Assembly: GCA_029204225.1 (NCBI GenBank)
Contig: MU832083.1
Location: 1-64,000 of the forward strand
DNA: 64,000 bases
Origin: Diphasiastrum complanatum
Taxonomy: Eukaryota > Streptophyta > Lycopodiopsida > Lycopodiales > Lycopodiaceae
Direction of reading: 5' to 3'
In this document: piece after piece, positions 38,901 to 47,537 of the stretch
How positions within the stretch are numbered: the stretch's first letter is position 1
How the letters are laid out: each line of letters begins with the position of its first letter
The notes under the pieces: generated by a model
The model's database searches: none
The model's input: only the letters and a program-made list of their open reading frames with translations
What the model was told of the DNA's origin: nothing
Program-made: the position numbers and the translations under genes

Positions 38901-41900
38901 TGCTTCATCACCACCAAGTATTCCCTTGGCATATGTTTTGATGATGCTCAGGATCCGCTCTGTTTCAGATGGATGCCCTATTACCTGTAAGAGAAATTTA
39001 AAGCCATTAAATCAGGCACAGCATTCAAACACTCCTATGCACGTACATACATAGTGAGTGTATATTTTAGATTCATGACTACCATATGCGTGTAAATAAT
39101 TGGAATGTAGTAATTTTGCTAGAGAGGAAGAGATTCTACCAAACAGAGACATAGGGAACAGATGTGGTCTAGCGTTTTCCTATAAACATCACATACATAG
39201 GGGAAACTAACTTAAGAAAAAAGAGAAAAAGTGAAAGCTACTCTGTCAAAGCTACACTTTAGATTTTTAAGTGAATAAAGATGCACGTAAGAAGTCCAGA
39301 GCAGAACTGTGAAAAGGGAAATATATTAATCAGAAGTTGGAATGCCTTTTTATCAGTGAATATGAAGTCCACATATTCTTACTTTCTTGCTTTTGCAATT
39401 GTCACAATGCATATTAAGTCAAAAATCATGTAAGAAATCTCAATATACATATACACATCTCTATGTTCTGGATATACATATGACTCTGTCCTTTTATCTC
39501 CTCACAAAATATCAGCTTACAATGGAGTCTCAGTGCCAGACTTCGACAAATGTTAAGTCTTTTTCCTCAAAAAGGTTGAGGATAATCAGTAGAAAAGCAT
39601 AAGGGAGGCTTAAGATATGAGAATGGAGTTTGGCCTTAGTAAAATCTCTGGTGTGCCCCTTATCATTACCACCTTGATGGAAAATGTAAACTAGAAAAGA
39701 TATTATCTCTTGGCTCCAGCATGTAACAGTAAAATCTCAAAACATGTTCCTGTACTCAGTCAATTGAAGAATTCAAATAGCTCACCCTAGCTACTCCACC
39801 TGCTGATGCTCCTTTATCTCTTTTACCATCCACTACATATGGAGTTTTATGGCTTAGGGACTTCAAAACTTCACCCAGTCGGTGACGATTAAAGGCGCGT
39901 TGTTGGGCGTCTGTTGCAGCTTCGGCAGAGATGGTTTCATTTGCAGATGCTCTTAGGAGGAAAAGCCTGTTCTCATAAGCCTGCATTCCAATTCTCGAAT
40001 GGGAAAATTAAGAACTCACATGCTACGGCGAAAAATTGGAAAATTACAAATTTGTGGATATGAATAATCACTTGCTTAGATGTTTAGAATTTCACGCAAA
40101 AAAAAAAAAAAGAATAGCAGCTGTAAATATTTGCATTATGAATTAAACGTTGCTATTGGATCCTAGTTTTGAAAATGCATCAGACAAGAAGATTTTGAAG
40201 CAGCACAGTGTGCCAAAATGAGAGACAAGGGCACTTAAAGATCAATGCCTGGAAACAAGTACTAACAAACCACACAACTCTTGAAAAAGGAACCTAAAAA
40301 GGTTGATTCCCTAAAAGTTACAACTGGTCAAATATTTGTAAAATACTGAAATAGTCTGTACTTCAACACAAGAAACATGCAATATGCACAAAGTTTACTT
40401 ATGATACGTACTTGTTGCCTAATAGAGCTAAGCTATTTCCCAAGCAAGAAGTCTTTTTCCATGCATGCAATGTCAATTATGTTGTGCTCAAAGCAAATTG
40501 GAGATAAGGATACTTAGCCATTTGAGAAGCAACCTGATCTATTTTGAAACTCATATTTAAAAGTATAGAATGCTGCCCCTTTGAGGCAGAGCATTATGAA
40601 TGAATATGTACAAGCCTAAATGTTTTTTGTACCACATTTAGTCATCTGTATGTATACAAAAAATGCTTGTACTACATCTACATCCACATATTTAGTGTAT
40701 CCAACAAAATGCAAGAGTTTAAAATATACCACAAGTAGATCTAGAGTAAGTGCATCCCAATAGTTACCTTTCCTTATCAGGCTACCCGATTTGATCCTAC
40801 AACTAAAATTACCTGTGCGGGCTCCCTCCACGTGTTTGTGAGCTTCTTGAGGGGATAATGCAATCGACAGAGTTCCTTTATAGAATGGCTTGCAAGCAAC
40901 TGATTGTTGATTATTCTTGAAATCTCTATTCATGCATCCAAGCAATTGATTCTAAATGAAAAATCAGCCTTCAATTGTAACCAGAATGACATACTTTTGG
41001 ATCCTGGAAGCTTTTGGAAAAAAATATTGGGCAAGCCAAAACCACATACAAATAATAATTGGCAGGCAATTTGGTTCTCTTTTGCCAAAAAACTATACAA
41101 ACAAGAGGGCATCATGGGTACAATACCGACAAGCCAACAATATATGAAATTCTTTAGCACAAGACATCAAGGGAATAGAAGCTCAATCCTTCAAAAAGGG
41201 GAAAGAGGTCCTTGTTCCTTTTACCACCGTTTTGTTCAATCAAGCTTTGGTTGATGGCTTTCCCGAATCTCACAAAGAAGTACAAATTGTGGTTGTGAGT
41301 AAAAAGTTGCTAATGTGTGCTGGGCACATAGGATAATATGATTTTTTTGATAAAGTGTATATATGTACTAGAGATTGACAAGTAGTTGTAAGAGTGTGTG
41401 TATATATGTAATAATCTATTCCAACCTAATCAGACAGTGAATTCTGCTCCATTTCATTGAAGATGTCTTGAGTATCTTTTGAATGTGCTGAACTTGTGGA
41501 CATCGCTAATACTATTTAAAAAAAAGGTTTACATTAGCATGGGGGAGTGCTTTTCTCCGCTTTTCCACACAACTAGGAAAGTAGTTGCTTTGTACTTTTT
41601 ATGTGGATCTCTAGACATGATCACGAGTAGTATTCAGTCTCACACAATCTCCAAATAAAAATTTAGACAAATGGGGTTGGAAAACATTTTCTGTTTTGAA
41701 GCTACGTTGTTTGAGTTGGACTTCACTCAGCCACACAAAAAGGACATCCAAGTGAAAAGTAACGGCCTTGACTAGTGAAAACATGTACGTAACAAAGAGC
41801 TATTAAAAAATTTCTTGATGAATGAAGGCTACAAGGTAAAACTTGGTAAAACTTGGGCTTCAATACATATTGTACATAGCTAAATTGTTCAAAAATATCT

Positions 41901-43388
41901 GGTATCAAAATTTACATATAATGTTATGTATTTTTTAGGTGTTCTAGATTCAATTCATAAAGTTAGGCAGATCAAGAGAATTTCTAGTTGAAACTTCATT
42001 AAAAAGAACTATCTTACTATTTAGGATGCACTTAGTAGCCAGAAACATTGGTGGTATAGACAGAATTGTATAAAAGAAATTTGATCTCCTCTTCAACAAC
42101 TGAGCACTTAACTCTTTGCAGAATTTTCAAATCACAAAATTGGGTAGAGCACAGGAAGTAACGAGATTATAAGACCTGAAATAGTTCGTCCATTTTGCAA
42201 TGAGTACACAATGGGCCACTTTGTGAAGGTTGGCATTGAGGGCAAAATCCAGCGTTCTCAACAAGACTTGCTCCAGGATTATCCATTTGTTTATCGATTT
42301 CAGTTAATCTCTCCATCAGTTGTCCTCGAGCACTGGCAATGGCGTCAAGTTCAACTTGAAGTACTAGTTTCAGCCCATTCATATCACGAAATCTGGAAAG
42401 ATCATAAGAGTGTTACTTTTAAAGTGTAACCAAATATTATACCATTATATTAATATTGATTAAGTGTTCAAGGTAGGGCAGCTGAATATCAACCCTGTAA
42501 ATATATTAAAACAGATTCTGGATCTAGAAGTTACAGCACATGTCTGTGACCATCGTCACTTCTTCTCACAATCTATAAGTACCAATATCTAAAGTAGAAG
42601 GCAGAGATATTTAATTAAAGGATTGTCAGGGGTGAGAGAGTATGAAATTGGAAATTAGATGCAGTTGTTAGATAGCTCATTGGCCTGTAAACAAAGGCTG
42701 AATACTGATATGCATGGCACTTCAAGCAATAAGATGTCCAACATTGGCATGTAACCTTTCCCATCATAACTGGCATTCCCCAAATAAAGACGGAAATTAG
42801 TCATATTCTGCAATTGAACGCACACATAATGTTGGAAAGCTATTTACCACTATCAAACAAAAAATTCATAAATAGTGCAGGACAATCACAGCCTCTAAAA
42901 GAACTGTTACTGTATGTATTCATTACAACAAAAGGTACCACTCGGACAAGATGCACAAAAGAAGCAGCTCAAGCGATAACTGTTTCTACATGTGTTACTG
43001 TATGTATTCATTACAACAAAAGGTACCACTCGGACAAGATGCACAAAAGAAGCAGCTCAACCGATAACTGTTTCTACATGTGTTGCTGGAGTACAGGTCA
43101 AGCCTACAATTGGAGGAAGCTTTCATTTTCTGAATTTATTTTAAAAAGCACCTGGAGTGAACACAATAAATAGGAACAGACTGAGTACAGAAATACAGAG
43201 TACGGGACTAGATCATACCTCAATGCAAGGCTAGATGCATTGGAATGGTTCTGTCCAGTTTGTAGATGGTCAGTTTCTAGCAAACTATCACGAATTTTTT
43301 TGGTAAGATCCCTTGCATTTTTCTTCGACTTTTGAATAATTGTCAGAGCCTCCAACCACCAAGTTGACCATTTTCGTATGTCAAGCAC
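23192..43388 (-). CDS. SHPRH: SHPRH-like SNF2 helicase / RING E3 ligase, 3' part
   Basis: Ten minus-strand exons: 43,388-43,219; 42,392-42,176; 39,980-39,786; 38,984-38,868; 38,761-38,504; 35,896-35,674; 35,503-35,289; 35,073-34,922; 34,739-34,481; 23,482-23,192. They splice in phase throughout to 698 codons. Order of domains: linker (STWWLEAL), a Cys cluster (CPQC ... CTHC, then DELFQAYENRLF), a RING-HC finger, the helicase C lobe with motif V (GANGLNLVEAQHVILVEP) and motif VI (INRVHRIGQ), and a tail (EESIYKL). SHPRH/Rad5 proteins are nuclear ATPases that polyubiquitinate PCNA in DNA-damage tolerance. The layout, with RING between the two helicase lobes, is diagnostic. The N-terminal lobe, any PHD or H1/H5 part and the promoter are not in view. 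Reading frames are intact, so the gene is probably functional despite heavy transposon load. Confidence 0.9.
24205..26034 (-). mobile_element. LINE copy 1 (EN and RT N-half), in SHPRH intron
   Basis: Minus strand. The 5' edge abuts a GA tract at 26,034. An endonuclease domain follows (SRGSGGVAYLTKDVF; LAGDFNAR with the APE-type Asp and Asn; GGGHSVVDYFI), then the RT N-terminal half (24,993-24,400: GQAGFRVGYSTADQIF and YYCFVDFRKAFDSVPR). The frame then breaks, and the YADD-containing part is deleted before the 3' signature (24,360-24,267; stem GTGCC / GGCAC) and the (TC)n tail at 24,266-24,205. It is an inactive, internally deleted copy lying in the last SHPRH intron in the same orientation as the gene. 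Confidence 0.85.
26035..27431 (-). mobile_element. LINE copy 2 (ORF1, EN start, tail), in SHPRH intron
   Basis: Minus strand. ORF1 starts at about 27,431 with a charged coiled coil (REKEIKPLQEEVTRLRRENE) and continues into the RRM-like block (ALNIRLRV; FLNMTLVIKFDNQDSRYVAL; RIFMDDDLTF) and a C-terminal part (VTFRDGKPIFM), with frameshifts. A degenerate endonuclease start follows at about 26,640-26,330 (DEQARYIW). The rest of ORF2 is missing. The 3' signature is at 26,160-26,097 (stem GTATC / GGTAC) and the (TC)n tail at 26,096-26,035. The tail runs straight into LINE copy 1. Confidence 0.8.
27495..27640 (+). pseudogene. Gypsy protease C-terminal relic
   Basis: The reading GQADFYIISLEHYDIIFGAD, then WFSSLGTVAVDL, matches the element at 62,580-62,690 closely (GQADFHIIPLTRYDLILDAD, WFAPLGAVTVDL). 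This is the end of the gypsy aspartic protease region. The active-site part upstream is missing, and the similarity ends at a TAG at about 27,636. Confidence 0.75.
27641..29020 (+). other. T/G-rich ORF-bearing block of unknown origin
   Basis: This block is unlike its surroundings. It is rich in T, G and C with little A, and has long overlapping ORFs (27,838-28,527, 229 codons; 28,543-28,956, 137 codons; 28,554-29,063, 169 codons). Recurrent words are GGATACCTTGG, CCTTGGCATTCTTGG-like, CATAT(C/T)GCTTGG and TTCCGATGCTG, which translate as repeated WIPW, HIAW and PWHSW. It directly follows the gypsy protease relic. A degenerate minisatellite inside a gypsy element seems likelier than a real protein; I do not recognise it. 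Confidence 0.45.
29021..31480 (-). mobile_element. LINE copy 3, degraded, in SHPRH intron
   Basis: Minus strand, heavily mutated. ORF1 traces lie at about 31,480-30,790 (helical N-part; KGTHILWM; VIFQDGRAHFMD). An endonuclease follows at 30,587-30,300 (SGKGSSGVACLFSDHLRP; AACYFSPKTS; LLLEDFNA) and at 30,104-29,838 (HSGGHSIVDYLMGSLSF). Then come traces of RT and a block at 29,145-29,020 (ALYE-like LYERVVF; LFYLYIDELGE), equivalent to the GVKQGCPLSP..F.LYI.ELE region. No 3' tail is present: the copy is cut off at about 29,020, where the T/G-rich block begins. Confidence 0.75.
31490..32075. other. No recognised gene
   Basis: Intronic stretch between LINE fragments. Short plus-strand ORFs (68 and 75 codons) have no motif. 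A retroelement 5' region is possible but not shown. Confidence 0.3.
32080..32402 (-). mobile_element. LINE copy 4, ORF1 fragment
   Basis: Minus strand, beginning exactly at the (TC)n tract with an internal ORF1 segment: LWEHKALNLLVRGLPNTQD, then FFTDMLHHHDTGLD and IFLDEDLTYVKVEEWKKAR. These align with the RRM-like and C-terminal blocks of the intact ORF1 at 56,695-57,618. It is 5'-truncated at the microsatellite and fades out at about 32,080. Confidence 0.75.
32403..32878 (-). mobile_element. LINE copy 5, 3' UTR with tail
   Basis: Minus strand. About 390 bases of noncoding 3' sequence start at the GA tract of the next copy (32,879). They end in the 3' signature (32,515-32,476; stem GTACT / GGTAC, loop TGTT) and a (TC)n tail at 32,475-32,403. 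No ORF2 sequence remains. It is sandwiched between copies 4 and 6, with pyrimidine tracts at both joints. Confidence 0.75.
32879..34060 (-). mobile_element. LINE copy 6, ORF1 and tail
   Basis: Minus strand. ORF1 is readable from about 34,050, with a heptad-like N-part (LLSHMQRLNPSIADVKKEV), then QKALNVRVRGIPSS, the RRM-like block (33,454-33,257: LVLRFTSLESRREVLRRQSK, IFLDEDLTYVQVVEWKKA) and IYRDGN. ORF2 is absent. The 3' signature is at 32,990-32,951 (stem ACGCC / GGCAT, one mismatch) and the (TC)n tail at 32,950-32,879. An ORF1-plus-tail structure without ORF2 resembles that of copy 2. Confidence 0.78.
34481..34739 (-). CDS. SHPRH: SHPRH exon (helicase motifs V and VI)
   Basis: Acceptor TTCTTACAG, donor ATT|GTAAGT; 259 bases, phase 2 to 0. 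It encodes SKINSAIQEFKG, then GANGLNLVEAQHVILVEPLL (motif V) and INRVHRIGQ (motif VI arginine finger region), ending FVHRFI. The intron that follows is about 11 kb. Confidence 0.9.
34922..35073 (-). CDS. SHPRH: SHPRH exon (helicase C lobe, motif IV)
   Basis: Acceptor TTGTACAG, donor CAG|GTTCTT; 152 bases, phase 0 to 2. It encodes AKILIFSSWHDVLDVVEHAL, the start of the helicase C-terminal domain, then VKGN. Confidence 0.88.
35289..35503 (-). CDS. SHPRH: SHPRH exon (second half of RING), GC donor
   Basis: Acceptor CTTGTCAG. The exon supplies the last RING pair (FCPSCRRRANYGDI) and ends EGSYGTK. The only donor that joins to the next exon (MEAVVRRVLWI) is AAG|GCAAGT, a GC-AG intron with an otherwise perfect consensus. 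Length 215, phase 1 to 0. The GSYGTK-(I/M)EA junction is a conserved family landmark, which supports the GC donor. Confidence 0.85.
35674..35896 (-). CDS. SHPRH: SHPRH exon (first half of RING)
   Basis: Acceptor TTTGTAG, donor AAAT|GTAAGA; 223 bases, ending in phase 1. A Ser/Asp/Thr-rich low-complexity stretch is followed by CPVCQEKL ... PCCHLLCCKC, giving the C-x2-C, C-x-H, x2-C-x2-C ligands of a RING-HC finger. The last Cys codon is completed by the next exon. Confidence 0.88.
36785..36852 (+). mobile_element. LINE 3' end with (TTC)n tail, in SHPRH intron
   Basis: GTCTTAGATGCC, loop TTAT, GGCATGG, then AAAAGACATTAATAAAGC and (TTC)n to 36,852. This is a near-identical copy of the 3' signature at 46,933-46,997 but with a trinucleotide tail. 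It is antisense to the gene. No LINE coding sequence is seen upstream; the preceding few hundred bases could be LINE 3' UTR. Confidence 0.8.
36860..37538. other. Intron sequence, no recognised element
   Basis: Part of the SHPRH intron between the exons at 35,896 and 38,504. Short ORFs only. Confidence 0.35.
37548..38363. mobile_element. Non-autonomous TIR element with 9-bp direct repeats
   Basis: An 816-base element flanked by AACCATACC on both sides (37,539-37,547 and 38,364-38,372). It has a 66-base inverted repeat (37,653-37,718 against 38,163-38,228) with only a few differences. Outside that, both ends carry GCGGTACC words (several CCATAATGGCGGTACC-like units on the right). The core (about 37,815-37,960) is a run of GGGGGCT...CCCCC palindromes, very GC-rich and able to form hairpins. 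A 9-bp duplication fits a Mutator-like element and 8 bp would fit hAT; the end positions allow either. There is no transposase. Confidence 0.7.
38504..38761 (-). CDS. SHPRH: SHPRH exon
   Basis: Acceptor TTGTCACAG, donor GAG|GTACTG; 258 bases, phase 0 to 0. It encodes RKEWLQARALAVAQRNVLYA, then EELPxE-like KLHPEEVPA and the helix ending GQLRYLE that leads into the RING region. Confidence 0.87.
38868..38984 (-). CDS. SHPRH: SHPRH exon
   Basis: Acceptor CTTACAG, donor GCA|GTATGT; 117 bases, phase 0 to 0. It encodes VIGHPSETERILSIIKTYAK and on to LQSLA, predicted to be helical linker between the Cys cluster and RING. Confidence 0.85.
39786..39980 (-). CDS. SHPRH: SHPRH exon
   Basis: Acceptor AATGCAG, donor AGG|GTGAGC; 195 bases, phase 0 to 0. 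It encodes AYENRLFLLRASANETIS and a basic stretch ending GGVAR. Continuity with DELFQ before it is as expected of the family. Confidence 0.87.
40000..42160. other. SHPRH intron, no recognised element
   Basis: AT-rich intron between the exons at 39,980 and 42,176. ORFs of up to 116 codons are present on both strands (for example 40,904-41,254), but they lack motifs and overlap each other in several frames. Confidence 0.4.
42176..42392 (-). CDS. SHPRH: SHPRH exon (Cys cluster)
   Basis: Acceptor CTTTCCAG, donor CAG|GTCTT; 217 bases, phase 2 to 0. It encodes a helical stretch (FRDMNGLKLVLQVELDAI) and the metal-binding-like CPQC ... CTHC pair, ending KMDELFQ. The two CxxC pairs suggest a zinc ribbon; a role in zinc binding is inference. 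Confidence 0.87.
42906..43081. repeat. 88-bp tandem duplication in SHPRH intron
   Basis: Two units start at 42,906 and 42,994 (GTTACTGTATGTATTC...) and differ at only about one base before the next partial unit at 43,082. The high identity suggests a recent duplication. It lies about 140 bases from the exon ending at 43,219. Confidence 0.9.
43219..43388 (-). CDS. SHPRH: SHPRH exon (linker, STWWLEAL)
   Basis: First exon in view. The acceptor is ATTCACAG before GTGCTTGAC and the donor is GAG|GTATGA; 170 bases ending in phase 2. It encodes VLDIRKWSTWWLEALTII and a Lys-rich helix. A tryptophan pair followed by LEAL is a conserved landmark of plant SHPRH proteins upstream of the Cys cluster. The preceding exon is not found before the LINE at 43,989. 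Confidence 0.85.
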
Positions 43389-43399
43389 CTGTGAATTTG

Positions 43400-43984
43400 C
43401 ATATGTCCTTGTGTGAGCACTATAGAAGTTGATGTGGGAAGGAAGACAAATACTTACTTTGAGGCTATCCTAAATCCCTGTGCCCACCTTAATGCTAAAC
43501 GGAACCGAATTAGAAACGCACCTGAATTTTGAACTATATGATCCTAAGAACACTCATACAGGAAATCAAATGATGGATAATATGTGCGAAGTCTTTAAGA
43601 AAAATTCCAAAAGATGTTTATTGAAGCTTGATTATGAATTGAAATGTCATTGAAGGAAAACAGCTCATATTGACGTTTAAGGAAACCATACCGATCAATT
43701 TAGTGTGTGAGATATATTTGATGTGATCAGCTGGAACACATAATTTAAATATACACGCTGAGGCAATCACAGCAGTGATCCTTCATGTGAATAGTACTAG
43801 GGATTGATGCATTAAATCTACGCAAGCATGCTGGGAATCTTATTGAGGATCCTCTCTAATTTGCAATGCAATCTTTAACATGCTCATAATATCCTAAGTG
43901 ACTGTATAAAAGTGCACATGCAGCAATTGTAACTTTCTGCCAACCTTATGCTTGTTGACAACTTGCAGCTGAACATCCAAACTG

Positions 43985-43988
<4 letters not shown>
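43400..43988. other. SHPRH intron up to the LINE insertion
   Basis: No exon-like open frame with splice sites is found here. The upstream SHPRH exon must lie farther right. Confidence 0.35.
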
Positions 43989-44037
<49 letters not shown>

Positions 44038-46997
44038 CATAAGGGGCATGAGGCCCTTGTTCAGATGGAGAGGCTTTGTGCTGCCCTTCATATCCATGAT
44101 CCCGCCACACGATGTTTGTTCTTTTCCATTAACCGCTGCTTCCATGCTTTTCCATCTAAACCCCATAAAAGCAAAGGCACCCGTTCCTCATCGATACGAC
44201 CCCCACACCCCCCGTGGTATGATGCTGAATGTTGCTCTCTTCATCAGCTTGTCACCCATGCCCGTACTCACGATCCTCATCTCCTCCACTCCGCCAGGCG
44301 CTCTTACCATCGCACACTCCACCGAAAAAAGCGTATCTATGATGACTCCGAAGGAACGCGTCTTGTTGATCTTCTCTTCAGTTCCTCTTCAGACGCCTTT
44401 TGGCGTGAGTTTATCCCTCGTGTTCCACCACCGCTCCTGGATGAGCTCCGCATATGGACCGAATACGCTACCAACCTATATACCATACCCACTGACGCAC
44501 CCATCTCTATCTCCCCACGCCCCTCTGAGTTCACCTTCTTCACATCAAACATGGTACTTACGGCCATCAAGAGAATGAAGTCCCATAAAGCAAGAGATAT
44601 CGAAGACCTTGAATCTCAACTCCTAACCCATGCTTCCGACCTCCTTGCTCCCACACTAGCCACTCTCCTTAATTCCGCCGTTGTCTCTGGTTTCCCCTCA
44701 TCCTGGTGCACCAACATCATCCACCCTATTCTTAAAAATGGTGATCCCATGATTCCTGGTAATCACTGCACCATCATGATCGGACATGTTCTCACGAAGC
44801 TCTATGGTACCATACTCCAGTCTGCAATGAGTTCAGAGGCGGAAGCTCGGAGATTACATGCATTGGGACAGGCAGGTTTCCGATCTCATTATTCTACCAC
44901 TGACCATATTTTTACACTTCGAGCCTTGATTGAGGAAGCTAAGTACAAGAAAGAGAGGGTTTACTACTGTTTTGTGGATTTCAGGAAAGCCTTCAAATCT
45001 GTACCATGCTCCTTGCTCATTCAGAGACTTTGTGACCTTGGTTTTTCAACAGATATTGTTCTAGCAGTGATGGCTCTTTATGAGAAGGTCTTGGGATGTT
45101 TCCGACATAGCAGTGGCCTATCTAATCACATTTGGAGCACCATTGGGGTGAAACAGGGGTGCTCTCTTTCACCGGTTCTCTTTGAATTGTATATTAATGA
45201 GTTAGAGCGAGTCATCTCACAGTGTGGCGGGGGTGGCTGTAGACTTGGCACCATTCTGATTGCTATTCTCCTTTATGCGGATGATGTAGTACTAGTATCC
45301 CCGACCAGAGAGGGTTTGCAGAGGCAGCTGGATTGTTTACACGGATTTTGTACCAGATGGGGGTTGGGGGTGAACACTGCGAAGACCAAGGTTATGGTCT
45401 TCAACACTTCTCGAGCCTTCATGCAGCACCAGGAGCTCATCCTAGATGGACAGGCCTTAGAGGTAGTTTCCTCTTATACCTATTTGGGGATACTCTTTTC
45501 TGGTCCTACCTTCAGCATGCGGCAGGCTGCCACCACCCGACTTGGGAAGGGGCATTCCTCTCTTGTTCAGCTTGAGCGGTTTTGTTTCAGGAAGCTCATC
45601 CGAGATGCTCGCAGTAAGTGTAGACTCTTTGATACTATTGTCACCCCCACAGCCTTATATGCAGCAGAGACATGGTGTATCAGCCTCCCTTCCTCACATT
45701 GGGCCAGCATTTCACGATTGCAGACCACCATGTTAGCTCGTATGATTCGGGCGAAGCCCTCGGTTCCACATGAGATCCTTCTTGCAGAGTTTGCCGTTCC
45801 ACCCATTTAGATATATGCCGCGTTCCAGCTTATCACATACATTCAGAAAATCCAGGCTCTGCCCAATGAGGATATGAGATATACACAGACAACACTTGTT
45901 TCCTCACACTTTCTTCATGACCATGGTTATCGACTATTGTGGTTCTCTCAAGCATCCCATTTCCTGCTTGAGTCATTTGGTATCTCCACTACAGAGCTCC
46001 CCTCAGGTACTCATCAGTATATCAGGCGCATCTTATATCGGGCATATCTCGACCGTACTTGGGGGCGACAGCTTGGGGCTAAACCCGGCTACTACTGGAC
46101 TCATTTTATTGAGCCTGACATAGCAGGGTTCCCAGTCTTACCACATTATTTGGACCGTAGACTATCACATTGCCTCATATTTACATTGGGACAGCTCCGC
46201 GTATCATCACATCAGTTGGCTATTGAGACTGGTAGATTCCAGGGTACCCCGAGAGAGGAGCGGATTTGCCCGTTATGCTCTTTAGAGGAGGTGGAGTCAG
46301 AGAAGCACTCTATCTTTAGGTGCACGGTATATTACGAGATCAGAGGGAGATACCACTGTTTGTTCCGAGACACACCTGTCACCTTACGATCGCTCATAGC
46401 TTATGAGGATTCCCGATGCACGGCACTCATGATACGAGAGACGTTTATACTACGACAGGATTTGTATGAGACAACCCAGCAGAGTTAGGTTTCTCAGCCT
46501 CAGATCACTTCTGTCTTCTCTAGGAGGAGAGGACGATCTGATGACGGTGACGATGATGATGATGATGACCTACTTGCCCACAGAGACCAGAGACAGCGCC
46601 CCACACATACCCATGTTGCAGCATGAGCTACTCGACCTATCACGAGGAGACCTCTCCATCCTCCCAGACGACGTCAGAGACCACCAATGGCCCTTCATGC
46701 CGCAGGCCATATTACATCCTTCTATAGCATCAGCATCAGCAGGACAGGACTAGATGATAGCGTCATACCTCACTCATGACTTTTAGCAGTATACATGCTC
46801 TCACATATTTCTTATAGCATCACATCTATTTCAGTTTATAGCTTTAGCTCTAAATTTGCTACTTTTGTTACTGTTTTGGAGACGTTTCATACGCTCCTAT
46901 GGTTACCACATACTTGACATGTACATTTACTAGTCTTATATGCCTTTTGGCATGGAAAAGACATTAATAAAGCTTTCTTTCTTTCTTTCTCTCTCTC
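43989..46997 (+). mobile_element. LINE copy 7, 5'-truncated, (TTTC)n(TC)n tail
   Basis: The copy starts at a (CT)18 plus (GT)n tract (43,989-44,037) and ends in the 3' signature (46,933-46,973; stem ATGCC / GGCAT, loop TTTT) followed by (TTTC)4(TC)4. The body is the C-terminal two-thirds of ORF2 plus a 3' UTR of about 450 bases. It is antisense to SHPRH, probably in one of its introns. It is the best preserved ORF2 in the window. Confidence 0.85.
44040..46488 (+). CDS. LINE ORF2: reverse transcriptase and Cys-rich end
   Basis: One frame of about 816 codons with a single in-frame TAG at 45,808-45,810. The endonuclease is missing except for its last part (PPWYDAECCSLHQLV). RT motifs in order: TIMIGHVLTKLYGTIL, GQAGFRSHYSTTDHIF, YYCFVDFRKAFKSVP, IGVKQGCSLSPVLFELYINE and the catalytic LLYADDVVLVS, then the thumb (LGVNTAKTKVMVF; YTYLGILF). 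The C-terminal zinc-binding block reads ICPLCSLEEVESEKHSIFRC. LINE ORF2 proteins nick target DNA and reverse transcribe their RNA in place. It cannot move by itself because the endonuclease is lost, but the RT core looks intact. Confidence 0.88.
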
Positions 46998-47039
46998 TAG
47001 CGCTGATTGGAAGGGGGAACGAGTGTTTTTCAGAGAGAA

Positions 47040-47536
47040 ATCTGAGCGGCCATCGCCCACAAGCCAACGTTGTCTGGAGAGTCAGAATCAGAACGTTTTT
47101 GTACACCAGATTGCAAGGTTTTTCCACCAGATTGCAAGGTTTTTCTGACGTGCTCGTCTTATTTGACATCGGTTCCTCGCATAATATTATCGATTCTCGC
47201 ATGGTGAGGAAGTTTCGCTTAGCTACTGTTCCATCTGATTACCGGTATATTGTTGAGATGCCAAATGGTAAGGGAACAGAGGTTTGGGATGAAAGAGTCT
47301 CTCGGGCGTCTTTGTCTATTCAGACGTATACCGAGAAGTTACACTTTGAAATTACTATACTAGCTAAGTTTGGTATTGTACTTGGTAATCGGTGGCATGC
47401 AAGTAAGCAGCCCGCTATAGATTTTAAGTCACATGTGTATAAGTTCGAGCATGAGGGTATGTCTCATGTCTTAAAGGGGGAGAGACCATCTGTTGAGGGT
47501 CCTCTTATTACCTATATGCAAATAAAGAGAATGGAG
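47040..47536 (+). pseudogene. Gypsy protease fragment
   Basis: Reads VLFDIGSSHNIIDSRMVRKF, then EMPNGKGTEVWDE, GIVLGNRWHA and HVYKFEHEGMSHVLKGERPS, ending TYMQIKRME. This is the gypsy aspartic protease, in which the usual D-T/S-G is changed to DIG. A 21-bp tandem repeat lies just before it (about 47,098-47,141). The end of the fragment is nearly identical to 54,870-54,965, so both come from one family. At about 47,537 it is joined abruptly to copia gag. Confidence 0.8.
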
Positions 47537-47537
47537 C

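Noticed and set aside
42814-43173. 119-codon plus-strand ORF
   Set aside because: It is built from the 88-bp tandem duplication in an SHPRH intron and has no domain.
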